Source: Oceanicola sp. D3 (lineage in GTDB: Bacteria; Pseudomonadota; Alphaproteobacteria; Rhodobacterales; Rhodobacteraceae). Taken from it: a DNA stretch of 64,000 nucleotides. Positions within the stretch are counted from its first letter, which is position 1. Every line of letters begins with the position of its first letter. Location of the stretch: assembly GCF_006351965.1 (NCBI RefSeq), contig NZ_CP040932.1:2418001-2482000 (forward strand), written 5' to 3'. Both the position numbers and the translations under genes were made by a program. Shown here piece after piece: positions 16,239 through 24,466 of this stretch. The notes below the pieces were generated by a model, which did no database searches, was not told the origin of the DNA, and worked only from the letters and a program-made list of their open reading frames with translations.

Positions 16239-17405
16239 ATGAAACGCATTCTTGCAACAACCGCGCTGACCGCGTCGCTGTGCATGCCTGCCTTCGCGCA
16301 GGACGCCACGGCGTCGGAAGACACAACCGCGCCCGAAGCCGGCGCCGAAGTGATGGCCGACGGTGGCTTCATCCAGTCCGCAGACCAGCAGGACGTGATG
16401 GCAAGCGACTTTATCGGCAAGCGCGTCTACGCAATGTCCGATGAGATGGAATACGGCGAAGAAGGTGTTGCTGAAGCTGAGGCCGAGTGGGAAGACATCG
16501 GCGAAGTCAGCGACGTGATCCTCGCCCGCAGCGGCGAAGTCGAAGGCGTCATCGTTGACGTGGGCGGCTTCCTCGGCATCGGCGAAAAGCCCGTGGCTCT
16601 GACCATGGACTCGCTCGACCTTGTGGCCGACAGCGACTCGCCGGGCGACTATTTCGTGACCGTGTCGTCCAGCCGTGAAGCGCTTGATCAAGCACCTGCC
16701 TTCGAGTTTAGCGAACCCGCTGAGACGGACCAAGCTGCCGCCGAAGACGGCACCGTGGCTGAACCGCTCGAAGAGACCCCCGGTGAAGAGGTCGAAATGA
16801 CCGATGCTGGCGACAACGCCGCCGACACTGGCATGACCGAAGAGCTGGCCGAAGCCGAAACTGCCATGGAGCAGACCGGTGAGGAAGCTGAAGCCGAAAT
16901 GGCTGAAGCGGGCGACACCATGGAAGCCGCTGGCGAAGAAGCCGAAGCCGAAATGGCTGAGGCAGGCGAAACCTTGGAAGCTGCTGGCGAAGAAGCCGAA
17001 GCCGAAATGGCTGAGGCAGGCGACACTATGAAAGCTGCCGGTAACGAAGCCGAAGCCGAAATGGCTGATGCTTCCGAAAGCGGCGACATGACCGGCTTCA
17101 CCCGTGACGGTTACGCTGAAGTGATGGTCACTGAAATGTCTTCCGATGAGTTGACTGGTCTGGCTGTTTACGACCCGAACGACAACCGCGTTGGCGAGAT
17201 CTCCGAGATCCTGATTTCGTCCGATGGTGTCGTCACCGATGCGGTGATCGACGTGGGCGGTTTCCTCGGCATTGGCGAGAAGCCCGTTGCGATCAGCTTC
17301 AAAGGCATTTCGCTGCAGAAGCAGTCGGATGGCGATGATCTGCGCGCCTACGTCAACACCTCCGAGGAACAGCTGAAAAGCTTCCCCGAGTACGAAGACG
17401 GTTGA
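16239..17405 (+). CDS. Exported protein with two PRC-barrel domains and an internal repeat
   Basis: This 388-residue protein has a signal peptide (cut after AFA near residue 20). A first PRC-barrel spans about residues 52-130 (DFIGKRVYAM, VIVDVGGFLGIGEKPVAL). A long acidic Ala/Glu linker follows, then a second PRC-barrel at about 295-375 (ELTGLAVYDP, VIDVGGFLGIGEKPVAI). The linker contains four 18-residue units of type GEEAEAEMAEAGDTMEAA, likely helical. PRC-barrels bind proteins or RNA in known cases; a double-barrel periplasmic protein in a stress island suggests envelope protection. The exact role is unknown. A stem-loop with a T-run follows. Confidence 0.88.
   Translation: MKRILATTALTASLCMPAFAQDATASEDTTAPEAGAEVMADGGFIQSADQQDVMASDFIGKRVYAMSDEMEYGEEGVAEAEAEWEDIGEVSDVILARSGEVEGVIVDVGGFLGIGEKPVALTMDSLDLVADSDSPGDYFVTVSSSREALDQAPAFEFSEPAETDQAAAEDGTVAEPLEETPGEEVEMTDAGDNAADTGMTEELAEAETAMEQTGEEAEAEMAEAGDTMEAAGEEAEAEMAEAGETLEAAGEEAEAEMAEAGDTMKAAGNEAEAEMADASESGDMTGFTRDGYAEVMVTEMSSDELTGLAVYDPNDNRVGEISEILISSDGVVTDAVIDVGGFLGIGEKPVAISFKGISLQKQSDGDDLRAYVNTSEEQLKSFPEYEDG
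16878..17093 (+). repeat. Four 54-bp tandem repeats in the PRC-barrel gene linker
   Basis: Units start at 16878, 16932, 16986 and 17040 and encode GEEAEAEMAEAGDTMEAA-like 18-mers. Units 2 and 3 are almost identical and the last decays after its first half. Exact 54-bp spacing shows recent in-frame duplication. Confidence 0.9.
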
Positions 17406-17462
17406 CCTGAACACAATGGAAGCGCCTCCTGCTAGGGGGCGCTTCTGCTGAATGACGAGTGC

Positions 17463-17503
17463 CCCCCGGGGCCGGATCGACCGGTCTCGGGGGATTTTTG
17501 TTT
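17463..17503 (+). terminator. Probable terminator after the PRC-barrel gene
   Basis: The outer stem CCCCCG/CGGGGG (17463-17468 with 17488-17493) encloses an inner stem CCGG/CCGG and is followed by ATTTTTGTTT. It lies 58 bp after the PRC-barrel stop and before the AI-2E-type gene. Confidence 0.6.
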
Positions 17504-17548
17504 CCACCCCAACACCCCCCCACGCCTCCTGCCCTTGCCCCCGAGGAG

Positions 17549-18661
17549 ATGCCCCAAGTGCTCGCCAGCCGCTCGATATCCGTCCCCCTGTTCATCATCG
17601 CCGCGATCCTTACGACCGCCTCGCTGAAGGCCGGCGCCTATTTTCTGGCCCCTACGGTGCTGGCGCTCATCACCGGGGTCATCCTTTCTCCGGCGATCGG
17701 AGTGTTCTTGAGTTTGGGCCTTCCACGCGCCGCTGCTGCCGGCACCGTGCTGGCCTTCGCTCTTGTTTCCCTCACCATGCTGGCGCTGTTGCTCGAACCC
17801 GTCCTCTGGCGGGCCCTCGACAAGCTGCCAATGGTCTGGAGCGAGTTGCAGGAAACCCTGCGTCAGTTTCAGGATGCCTTGCGCGGCCTCAACGAGATGA
17901 CGGAGGACGTGAAGGACGCGATCAACCCTGAGGGCGAAAATGGGGACAACGGAGAAGGCGAAGGCTCGGTCGCCCTCCCCTCGGCCATGGATGCAATTGC
18001 CCTTGCGCCCACCATCGCCGCGCAGGTGATGATCTTCACCGGCGTTCTGTTCTTCTTCCTGTTCACGCGAGACAGCATCTACGCATGGGCCGCGAAGGCA
18101 CTTGGCGGTCGCAACCGTGAAGCGCAAGAGCGCTACAAAGCATCGCTGGTTGCGGCAGAGCACATGGTATCGCGTTACTTCATCACGATTACGCTGATCA
18201 ACGCCTGCTTGGGCCTTGCCGTCACGGCGGCCATGGTGATGCTGGGCATGGCCTCGCCTATCCTCTGGGGGCTGGCGGCCTTTGCGGTAAACTTTGTGCC
18301 CTACCTCGGCCCGGCGATTTTTGCGACGGTTCTTCTGCTTGGTGGCATCGTCGCCTTTGACGGGATCATGTCCGTCGTGCCGATGGGGGTTTACCTCTGC
18401 ATGAACGTCACCGAAGGGCAGTTTGTCACCCCATCTCTGGTGGGGCGGACGCTAAAGATGAACCCTCTGCTCATCTTCCTGTCTCTGGTCTTCTTCCTGT
18501 GGATCTGGGGGCCACTTGGTGGGTTTGTGGCAATCCCGGTTCTGCTCTGGCTCCTGCTGGTCGCCGACCTGATGAAACCCGATGATGAAATGCGGGAGGC
18601 CGCAGAGCGGCGACAGGCGCTTGATGAAGAGGCGGCGCAGAAGGTAGCGGCGAACGAGTAA
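17549..18661 (+). CDS. AI-2E-type (TqsA/PerM family) transporter
   Basis: This 370-residue polytopic inner-membrane protein has about seven or eight transmembrane helices. The family features are LKAGAYFLAPTVLALITGVIL near the N-terminus, a soluble insert at about residues 105-150 and the conserved C-terminal block NFVPYLGPAIF ... EGQFVTPSLVGRTLKMNPLLIFLSLVFF. The family exports small molecules such as autoinducer-2 or works in ion antiport. Substrate unknown. ATG 17549 abuts GAGGAG, so GTG 17558 may be the true start. It is the last plus-strand gene before the stress operon. Confidence 0.85.
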   Translation: MPQVLASRSISVPLFIIAAILTTASLKAGAYFLAPTVLALITGVILSPAIGVFLSLGLPRAAAAGTVLAFALVSLTMLALLLEPVLWRALDKLPMVWSELQETLRQFQDALRGLNEMTEDVKDAINPEGENGDNGEGEGSVALPSAMDAIALAPTIAAQVMIFTGVLFFFLFTRDSIYAWAAKALGGRNREAQERYKASLVAAEHMVSRYFITITLINACLGLAVTAAMVMLGMASPILWGLAAFAVNFVPYLGPAIFATVLLLGGIVAFDGIMSVVPMGVYLCMNVTEGQFVTPSLVGRTLKMNPLLIFLSLVFFLWIWGPLGGFVAIPVLLWLLLVADLMKPDDEMREAAERRQALDEEAAQKVAANE

Positions 18662-18672
18662 GCCGCCCGCCC

Positions 18673-20361
18673 TTACACCATTTCTTCGGGAACGCCGGGC
18701 ACCGCGCGTCCAAAGCGCAGGGCCGGGCGGAGATCATGCGGCAGCAGGTAGCCTTCCCGGTCTTCAGGCTGCCGCGCGGCATCGCGCTTCGCCGCGCTGA
18801 CCCAGGCCTCAAAGGCGCGCGCCGGATCGAGCATCTCTGCCCTGTGCGCGCCGTCAGCCTCTGGATACCAATGAGCCAAGACACGCTCGCGGATCATGCT
18901 GACCTCATCCCTGCCGGAAAACTCCAGCCCCGCTTCCGTATCCCAGCGCAGGCTACGGCCATTGAGGTTGGCGGAAGATACAATGCTCGCCGTATCGTCA
19001 AACACCGACAGTTTCGCATGCACATAGATCATCGGCGCACCGCGCAGGGCGACCCGCCCCAAACCGCCGTTCTCCCGCCCAGCCCCATCGGCTGTGCCAA
19101 CAGCCTCTTTACCGGCTTCTTCCGCCTCGGAGCCCGGTTTGCGGCGTTGCGCCGGGGAAAGAGCGAAAAACCGTTTGCCGAAGCCCTTGCGCAGGATGCG
19201 CAGGCAACGGGATTGCAGAAACTCGCCATAGCGGGCGTCGGTGCCGCCACTTGTAAAGGCAACCTCTTCCGGTGCTGCGGGCAGGACGAGCAATAGCTTC
19301 AGATCCGGGTTCTCCCGCGCGCGGTGCGCAAGGTGGCGTGCCAGCTTGCGGTCGCGAAAGAACTGGGTTTCGAGATAGATCAGATTTCTGGCCTCTTCAG
19401 CGCGGGCGACATGCGCATCGTAGAGGCCAGAGGAGAGCTTTTTGGGAGAGAACCGGAAGGGCGCGAGGCGGGAGGGCGTCGACATGGTTGTCAGAAAACG
19501 CAGGTTGCCGGAGGTGAGTTGCCCGCCGGCATGTTGCCCTTCGGGATCAGGCCCCTCGCCTGCTGTTTGAGAGATAAAGTTGTCAAGATGACGCTCAGCG
19601 ACACCGGCGATCTGCGCATCGTGGAGCAGCATCTGGATATCATGCCAGGTCTTTCGCGCAGGGCGGTCATGCTTGGGCGTATCCCAGCGCCGCTCATCCA
19701 GATCGAGCCCGCCGATGTAGAGAACTTCGCCATCAATGACCGCGAGCTTCTGGTGATGGGTTGCGGGCGTCATGCGAAAGCCGTGCCACCAGTTTGCGCG
19801 GATGACATCGCCCGTATCACCCTCTTCCTTCAGATGGGGGCGCAGCCGTGGCGCCTCGGTGATAAAGCGTCGACGCTCACCGCCCGGCAAGCCGTTGAGC
19901 ATTTGCACCGCCTGCCGCAATTTCCACGCCGCAATCGGCCAGAGCGCGGCGCCCGGCACCTTGCCGATTCGCGCCGGATGACGGGCGGCGATTGCCTCCA
20001 GCGTGCCGGTGCCATCTTCGCCCGCGATCTCTCGCAGACCGGCGCATTGCCGCATGGTCCGCCATGAGCCCCGGTGGAGGTCAGGCGCGCCAACCGGATC
20101 GAAGTCGGTCACCACGAGGCGAATGTTGACCCCGCGCCGCAGCACATGGGCCAAGAGGTCGGCCCAGCTGGAGCCAACAGCGCGGCCCTCTTCGCTATGA
20201 AGCGGCGTGCGCAGATCGAAAATACGGAAGCTGAGATTGATCCGCTCTCTCGCCGCCAGCACGGCCCGCTCAAAGGCAGGATAGGCCTCACGCGCGGTGA
20301 CGAGCATCTGCGTGCGGCGCTCCTCCTGCCGTGCGGGCGTGTGATCGCCCGCCAGCGTCAT
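18673..20361 (-). CDS. Phospholipase D / cardiolipin-synthase-like protein
   Basis: This 562-residue protein has two HKD motifs, His203-x-Lys205-x4-Asp210 in THHQKLAVID and a second near residue 449 (YVHAKLSVFDD), followed by SSANLNGRSL. These form the active site for phosphatidyl transfer or hydrolysis. No signal peptide or membrane helix is evident. The start overlaps the end of the histidine kinase gene by 4 bases, making it the last gene of the nepR-ecfG-kinase operon. That suggests membrane-lipid remodelling as part of the general stress response, an unusual linkage. Confidence 0.88.
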   Translation of the reverse strand: MTLAGDHTPARQEERRTQMLVTAREAYPAFERAVLAARERINLSFRIFDLRTPLHSEEGRAVGSSWADLLAHVLRRGVNIRLVVTDFDPVGAPDLHRGSWRTMRQCAGLREIAGEDGTGTLEAIAARHPARIGKVPGAALWPIAAWKLRQAVQMLNGLPGGERRRFITEAPRLRPHLKEEGDTGDVIRANWWHGFRMTPATHHQKLAVIDGEVLYIGGLDLDERRWDTPKHDRPARKTWHDIQMLLHDAQIAGVAERHLDNFISQTAGEGPDPEGQHAGGQLTSGNLRFLTTMSTPSRLAPFRFSPKKLSSGLYDAHVARAEEARNLIYLETQFFRDRKLARHLAHRARENPDLKLLLVLPAAPEEVAFTSGGTDARYGEFLQSRCLRILRKGFGKRFFALSPAQRRKPGSEAEEAGKEAVGTADGAGRENGGLGRVALRGAPMIYVHAKLSVFDDTASIVSSANLNGRSLRWDTEAGLEFSGRDEVSMIRERVLAHWYPEADGAHRAEMLDPARAFEAWVSAAKRDAARQPEDREGYLLPHDLRPALRFGRAVPGVPEEMV

Positions 20362-22211
20362 ATCGTGCCGCCTTTGGGGCCTTCAGCCAGCCCGGAGCTG
20401 GGTGGAACGGTGCGCTCGCCCGGCGCGACGGGGGCAACCGGAGTGCCCTCGGGCTGATCGTCTATCGGGAAGGTCACCGACAGCTCAAAGGTCTCTTCGC
20501 CCGGGTCAATCGAAAGCTTGCCGCCAAGTTGCGCCGCGAAGGCGCGGATCAGCTGGTTTCCGAGCCCGTTGCTGGAGGGCGGTGTGTAATCCCTGCTGAG
20601 CGGCTCGCCGACAGAATTGACAACCGTGAGCCGTGCACGAGCAGATGGCTCTTCATCTTCATCGCCGGTGGCGGGCGTGTGCTCGGGCTCCAGCTCCTCA
20701 AGCGTGATTTTCAGCCACGCCGTACCGGGCCCGTCGGGGTGGCCCATATGCTTGGTGGCATTGGTCACCGCTTCCGTGGTCAGAAGGGCCACCGGCACGG
20801 CCTGATCGGGAGCCAGCGTCAAACCTTCGATATCCATCTTCGGGCTCACCCCGGCCTCCTTTGGAAGCGCAGTAGACAGGGTTTGGCGCAGGATCGCGTT
20901 GAGGAGCAGATCAGCATGCACGATGGAGAGCCGGGAGGTTTGGTAGAGGCTGGAATGCACGGTTGCGAGGCCAAGAACCCGGTCGAGGATACGCCGCAGC
21001 GTGGTGCGCGCCTCATCGCCCTCAGCCTTGCGGATTTCCATGTTCATCACAGAGGCGATGAGCTGGAGATTGTTTTTGACCCTGTGATGCACCTCGCGCA
21101 GCAACAGGTTTTTCTCGTTTAGCCCGTCCTCCAGCTCGGCTTCATCGCGCAAAATGGTCTCGGCCATGCTGGAAAATGTTTCGTTCATCTCCCGCAGTTC
21201 GGTTGGTGCTCGATCAGAAAGCCCGGTTTGCCCCCCAAGGCTCCGATGGCCGGCCGCAAAGCGGATCATCCGTGCCCGCAAGCGGCGGATATGGACCAGA
21301 ACCAGCCGGTGAACGGCAATGTAGGCAACCCCCAGCGAGATGATCCACATCAGCATCGGAAAGACGGCGGCGCTATACCAGTTAAGCCCGCTCGGCGTGG
21401 CATCTTCCCAGATCGCCATGGCGTGGACGAGGCCCGGAATGATCGTGACCAGCGTGTAAATCCGCGTATCGCCATTCGCGTTCTCGGCCGAGAAGGCCGT
21501 TACACCGCCGCCAGCGAGGGCTTGGAGAGAGACATCGGTGGGCAGTTCGCGGCTAAGCGTGTCTGCGTCGCTGCGCGCCAGCAGAACCTGCCCGTCATCC
21601 GTGAAGGTTAGGAGATCTATTGGCTCTTCTACCATCTCTTCCGTAGCTGGCAGCGTGTCGGCACCGGTATGCTGGGTCAGATCACCTTCCATGATCGAGA
21701 TGGAGACGAAACCGAGGAAGACACCATCCTGATAGACCGGATAGCCCAGCACCATCACCTCTTCGCCGGTCACCCTGCCCGGCGAGAGCAGATCTGCCAT
21801 GGGCACCCGGTCGCGGACCATCCGCTCGGAAAAGGTCGAGCCGGTCAGATCGAAGGTTTCACCCCGGGAGTTGCAGTTGCTCTGGTATTCAGCGTCCACG
21901 AACATCGCGAGTGAGTAGACAACGCTGCGATCGACAAGCTGGCGCATCAGGTCGGAGCATGCTGCCGGATCATCGCGCAGGCCGACAACTGAAGTGGCCA
22001 TCACCCGGGCTGACGCAAAGCCCCCGTGCAGCAGATCGCGCATGTCTTCGACATCCGCCACCGTGCGCCCATACAGCGCCGAGCGGTTCAACTCGCTGGC
22101 CTGCCGCGACACGTTGGCCGTCTGCATCAAAGCGATGATGCCCACCGGCAAGAGTGCAACGGTGAGCATCACGACGACGCGAAAAACCAGTGATTGTGTG
22201 ATGCCTTTCAC
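20358..22211 (-). CDS. HWE/HisKA_2-type sensor histidine kinase of the general stress response
   Basis: This 617-residue inner-membrane kinase has a first membrane helix at about residues 10-28, a periplasmic sensing domain to about 285, a second helix at about 285-312 and a HAMP-like region. The HisKA_2 dimerisation helix carries the phospho-acceptor in REVHHRVKNNLQLIASV (about residue 374). The ATPase domain includes LLTTEAVTNATKHMG (N box). It starts 16 bp after ecfG, and its family and place match PhyK-type kinases that phosphorylate PhyR. Ligand unknown. It overlaps the downstream phospholipase D gene by 4 bases. Confidence 0.9.
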   Translation of the reverse strand: MKGITQSLVFRVVVMLTVALLPVGIIALMQTANVSRQASELNRSALYGRTVADVEDMRDLLHGGFASARVMATSVVGLRDDPAACSDLMRQLVDRSVVYSLAMFVDAEYQSNCNSRGETFDLTGSTFSERMVRDRVPMADLLSPGRVTGEEVMVLGYPVYQDGVFLGFVSISIMEGDLTQHTGADTLPATEEMVEEPIDLLTFTDDGQVLLARSDADTLSRELPTDVSLQALAGGGVTAFSAENANGDTRIYTLVTIIPGLVHAMAIWEDATPSGLNWYSAAVFPMLMWIISLGVAYIAVHRLVLVHIRRLRARMIRFAAGHRSLGGQTGLSDRAPTELREMNETFSSMAETILRDEAELEDGLNEKNLLLREVHHRVKNNLQLIASVMNMEIRKAEGDEARTTLRRILDRVLGLATVHSSLYQTSRLSIVHADLLLNAILRQTLSTALPKEAGVSPKMDIEGLTLAPDQAVPVALLTTEAVTNATKHMGHPDGPGTAWLKITLEELEPEHTPATGDEDEEPSARARLTVVNSVGEPLSRDYTPPSSNGLGNQLIRAFAAQLGGKLSIDPGEETFELSVTFPIDDQPEGTPVAPVAPGERTVPPSSGLAEGPKGGTI

Positions 22212-22227
22212 ACCCTGCTCCCCAGGC

Positions 22228-22806
22228 TCACCCGAGCGGGGTGTTGCTGGCCGCGACGACGGCCATTGTGCTCTGATCTGTCAGTTCCAACTCGTCTTCA
22301 TCGCTGAGGTGCAAAATCTCGGCAAGTCGGGCGCGGGCACGGTTGGCGCGGCTCTTGACGGTGCCCACGGCGCAGCCGCAGGTGACGGCGGCCTCATCGT
22401 AGGACATACCAAGTGCGCCGACGAGCCACAGGGTTTCGCGCTGTTCATCGGGCAGGGTCGCAAAGGCTGTTTGAAAATCGGCGAGGGCAAGGCGGCCATC
22501 ATGATCGGGTTTAGAGGCAAGATTGCCCGCCATCACCCCATCCACATCAGCCACTTCCCGGCCAGACTTGCGGCGTGCCGAATAAAAGGTGTTGCGCAGG
22601 ATCGTGAAAAGCCAGGCCCGAAGGTTGGTGCCCGGTTTGAACTTGTCAAAGTTGCTCCATGCCTTGACCACGGAGTCTTGCACCAAGTCATCAGCCTGCG
22701 CAGAATTTCTGGCAAGGCTCATGGCAAAGGCGCGCATTGCAGGAAGATGCTTAACGATCTCGTCGCGCGGATCGCTCGGTGGAACTTCGGCTGCGGCTGT
22801 TGTCAT
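22228..22806 (-). CDS. ecfG: General stress response sigma factor EcfG
   Basis: This 192-residue ECF sigma factor has region 2 DDLVQDSVVKAWSNFDKFKPG with NLRAWLFTILRN, and region 4 ATLPDEQRETLWLVGALGMSYDEAA with GTVKSRANRARARLAE. Together with nepR directly upstream (4-base overlap) and phyR divergent, this identifies EcfG of alphaproteobacteria. It directs RNA polymerase to GGAAC-N16/17-CGTT promoters and is freed when phosphorylated PhyR sequesters NepR. Matching promoters occur in this window. Confidence 0.95.
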   Translation of the reverse strand: MTTAAAEVPPSDPRDEIVKHLPAMRAFAMSLARNSAQADDLVQDSVVKAWSNFDKFKPGTNLRAWLFTILRNTFYSARRKSGREVADVDGVMAGNLASKPDHDGRLALADFQTAFATLPDEQRETLWLVGALGMSYDEAAVTCGCAVGTVKSRANRARARLAEILHLSDEDELELTDQSTMAVVAASNTPLG

Positions 22807-22967
22807 TTGCTGGAACCGCCTTCTCCATCCTGCTGACGCAGGCGGTTGATAAGATCCGTGAACCTGTCTGGCACATCTTCCTCGACCTGCGCCTGAAACA
22901 CCCGGCGCAAGTTTTCGTCGATCTGCCGACGCAATCCGTCTCCAGCCTCTTTTTGCTGCTCTTTCAT
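22803..22967 (-). CDS. nepR: Anti-sigma factor NepR
   Basis: This 54-residue protein has the NepR core: GLRRQIDENLRRVFQ, then EDVPDRFTDLINRLR, the two helices that clamp EcfG or PhyR. The ATG at 22967 is preceded by GAAGGTAGCG; a GTG at 23003 would give 66 residues and is less well supported. The stop overlaps the ecfG start by four bases, so anti-sigma and sigma are made in a fixed ratio. In unstressed cells it holds EcfG inactive. Confidence 0.93.
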   Translation of the reverse strand: MKEQQKEAGDGLRRQIDENLRRVFQAQVEEDVPDRFTDLINRLRQQDGEGGSSK

Positions 22968-23029
22968 CGCTACCTTCTTGCCTTTCTGCGTCACCTGACC
23001 CACCCGTATTTATCGGCCATCCCGGTCAA

Positions 23030-23055
23030 AACCCTTAGGCACGCCAAATGGTTCC
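23030..23055 (-). promoter_or_regulatory. Second, weaker EcfG-like promoter before nepR
   Basis: On the minus strand GGAAC (23055-23051), 17 bases, then GGTT (23033-23030). It is closer to nepR than the palindromic promoter and shares the GGTT variant with other sites in this island. Confidence 0.4.
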
Positions 23056-23086
23056 AAAGTTTTTTCCCTGCTGCGCACATTATTTT

Positions 23087-23119
23087 GGAACCAAACGCCG
23101 CGCCCCCACGTTTGGTTCC
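23087..23119. promoter_or_regulatory. Palindromic bidirectional EcfG promoter between nepR-ecfG and phyR
   Basis: GGAACCAAACG (23087-23097) and CGTTTGGTTCC (23109-23119) are a perfect 11-bp inverted repeat around 11 bases. On the plus strand this reads GGAAC-N17-CGTT towards phyR (start 23151); on the minus strand it also reads GGAAC-N17-CGTT towards nepR. Each promoter's -10 lies beside the other's -35, so the two polymerases must compete for one site. It predicts positive autoregulation of the whole module. Confidence 0.85.
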
Positions 23120-23150
23120 GTAACGCCAATAAAAAAACGGGTAAGGCAAC

Positions 23151-23966
23151 ATGAATAGTGCACCTTCCGAAAGCTTTGCCGATGGCATCGCGCGGGAACT
23201 TCCATACCTGCGCCGCTACTCCAGAGCGCTGACCGGGAGCCAGAAATCGGGGGACGCCTATGCAGCGGCCACCCTTGAGGCCATGCTGGACGACCCCGAG
23301 CTGGGTGACCGCTCGCGCAGCCCCAGAGTGGCGCTCTTTGCCGCCTTCCACGCGATCTGGACAAGCTCCGGCGCGCCGGTGGAAGCCACTGAGGGAGACA
23401 GCTTTTTGGCCGCGCAGGCCAACCGCCATATGTCTCCGCTGACGCCGGGCACACGAGAAGCGCTGCTGCTTTACACGATCGAGCAGTTTTCCTATGCGCA
23501 GATCGGTGAAATCACCAATTGCACCGAGGAAGAAGCCGAAGAGATGGTGGCGACGGCGCAGGAAGAGATGGCCAAGTCGATCAGCGGCAAGGTGATGGTG
23601 ATCGAGGACGAGGCGATCATCGCCATGGATCTCGAAACCGTTGTTGGCCAGATGGGCCACCGGGTGACAGGCGTTGCCCGCACCCACAAGGGCGCTGTGC
23701 AGCTAGCGCAGCAAGAGCGCCCCGACATGATCCTTGCCGACATTCAGCTGGCCGATAACAGCTCTGGCATTGATGCGGTCAACGACATTCTGGGCGAGTT
23801 CGGCGAGATGCCTGTGATCTTCATCACCGCCTTCCCCGAACGGCTGCTGACGGGCGAAAAGCCCGAGCCGGTGTTCCTCATCACCAAGCCCTACACTGAA
23901 GAGCAGGTGCGCCTTGCGGTGAGCCAGGCCATGTTCTTTGCCTCCACGGTGACGCTCGTCGCCTGA
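23151..23966 (+). CDS. phyR: General stress response regulator PhyR
   Basis: This 271-residue protein has the diagnostic two-domain layout. An N-terminal EcfG-like domain (about residues 1-135, LPYLRRYSRALTGSQKSGD and SYAQIGEITNCTEEEAEEM) mimics a sigma factor. A C-terminal receiver (about 145-265) has the acidic pair in VIEDEAIIAMD, the phospho-acceptor Asp in ILADIQLADN and the Lys in ITKPYTEEQV. Phosphorylation exposes the sigma-like domain, which binds NepR and frees EcfG. It is transcribed divergently from nepR-ecfG-kinase-PLD from the shared palindromic promoter. Confidence 0.96.
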   Translation: MNSAPSESFADGIARELPYLRRYSRALTGSQKSGDAYAAATLEAMLDDPELGDRSRSPRVALFAAFHAIWTSSGAPVEATEGDSFLAAQANRHMSPLTPGTREALLLYTIEQFSYAQIGEITNCTEEEAEEMVATAQEEMAKSISGKVMVIEDEAIIAMDLETVVGQMGHRVTGVARTHKGAVQLAQQERPDMILADIQLADNSSGIDAVNDILGEFGEMPVIFITAFPERLLTGEKPEPVFLITKPYTEEQVRLAVSQAMFFASTVTLVA

Positions 23967-23989
23967 GGCCATTCCAGTTCCCTCGAAGA

Positions 23990-24024
23990 AGGCGGGTCCG
24001 GCGTTCAGTCGGTCCCGCCTTTTT
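23990..24024 (+). terminator. Terminator after phyR
   Basis: GGCGGGTCCG pairs with CGGTCCCGCC (one T-T mismatch) followed by TTTTT. It reaches into the last codons of the convergent thioesterase gene. Confidence 0.65.
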
Positions 24025-24466
24025 GTTGGAACAGACGGTAGATCGCCTTGCAGCGCGCCACCGGCACCTCGCCGTCGGTGATGAGGGCTTGGGTAAACAA
24101 CATCTTACCGGTGCGTTTCACCACCTCTGGCGTGGCCTCGATCCATGCGCCGGGCTGGCCGGGGCCGAGATAGTCGATATCCAGCGTGATCGTTGCCATC
24201 TTGCCAACCAGCGGGGCCGCGCCGGGCCTGCCGCTGTAGGTTTCGTTGAAGACCCGCGCGAGGATATCGGCAAAGGTCGCTGTTACGCCGCCATGGCAGA
24301 CGCCGTTGACGTTGAGGTGCTTCGGCTCAACCCGAAAGCCCACGGTGCGCGAGCCATCACTGTTTTCGCGCAGAAACCACGGGCCCATCGCCTCGTCCAC
24401 CGCACAGAGCGTGGTGAGCGGGGCGTATCCATCGGGCGGCGGCAGGCTTTGGGATTGGTCTGACAT
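24005..24466 (-). CDS. PaaI-family hot-dog thioesterase
   Basis: This 153-residue single-domain protein has the PaaI/YdiI hot-dog pattern: HLNVNGVCHGGVTATFADI (about residues 50-68), where the catalytic region sits, then ITLDIDYLGPGQPGAWIEA. It should hydrolyse an acyl- or aroyl-CoA thioester in the cytoplasm; substrate unknown. The ATG at 24466 (MSDQSQSLPPP) is preferred to the long upstream frame. It ends in the phyR terminator and faces a MarR gene across a 319-bp gap. Confidence 0.85.
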   Translation of the reverse strand: MSDQSQSLPPPDGYAPLTTLCAVDEAMGPWFLRENSDGSRTVGFRVEPKHLNVNGVCHGGVTATFADILARVFNETYSGRPGAAPLVGKMATITLDIDYLGPGQPGAWIEATPEVVKRTGKMLFTQALITDGEVPVARCKAIYRLFQQKGGTD

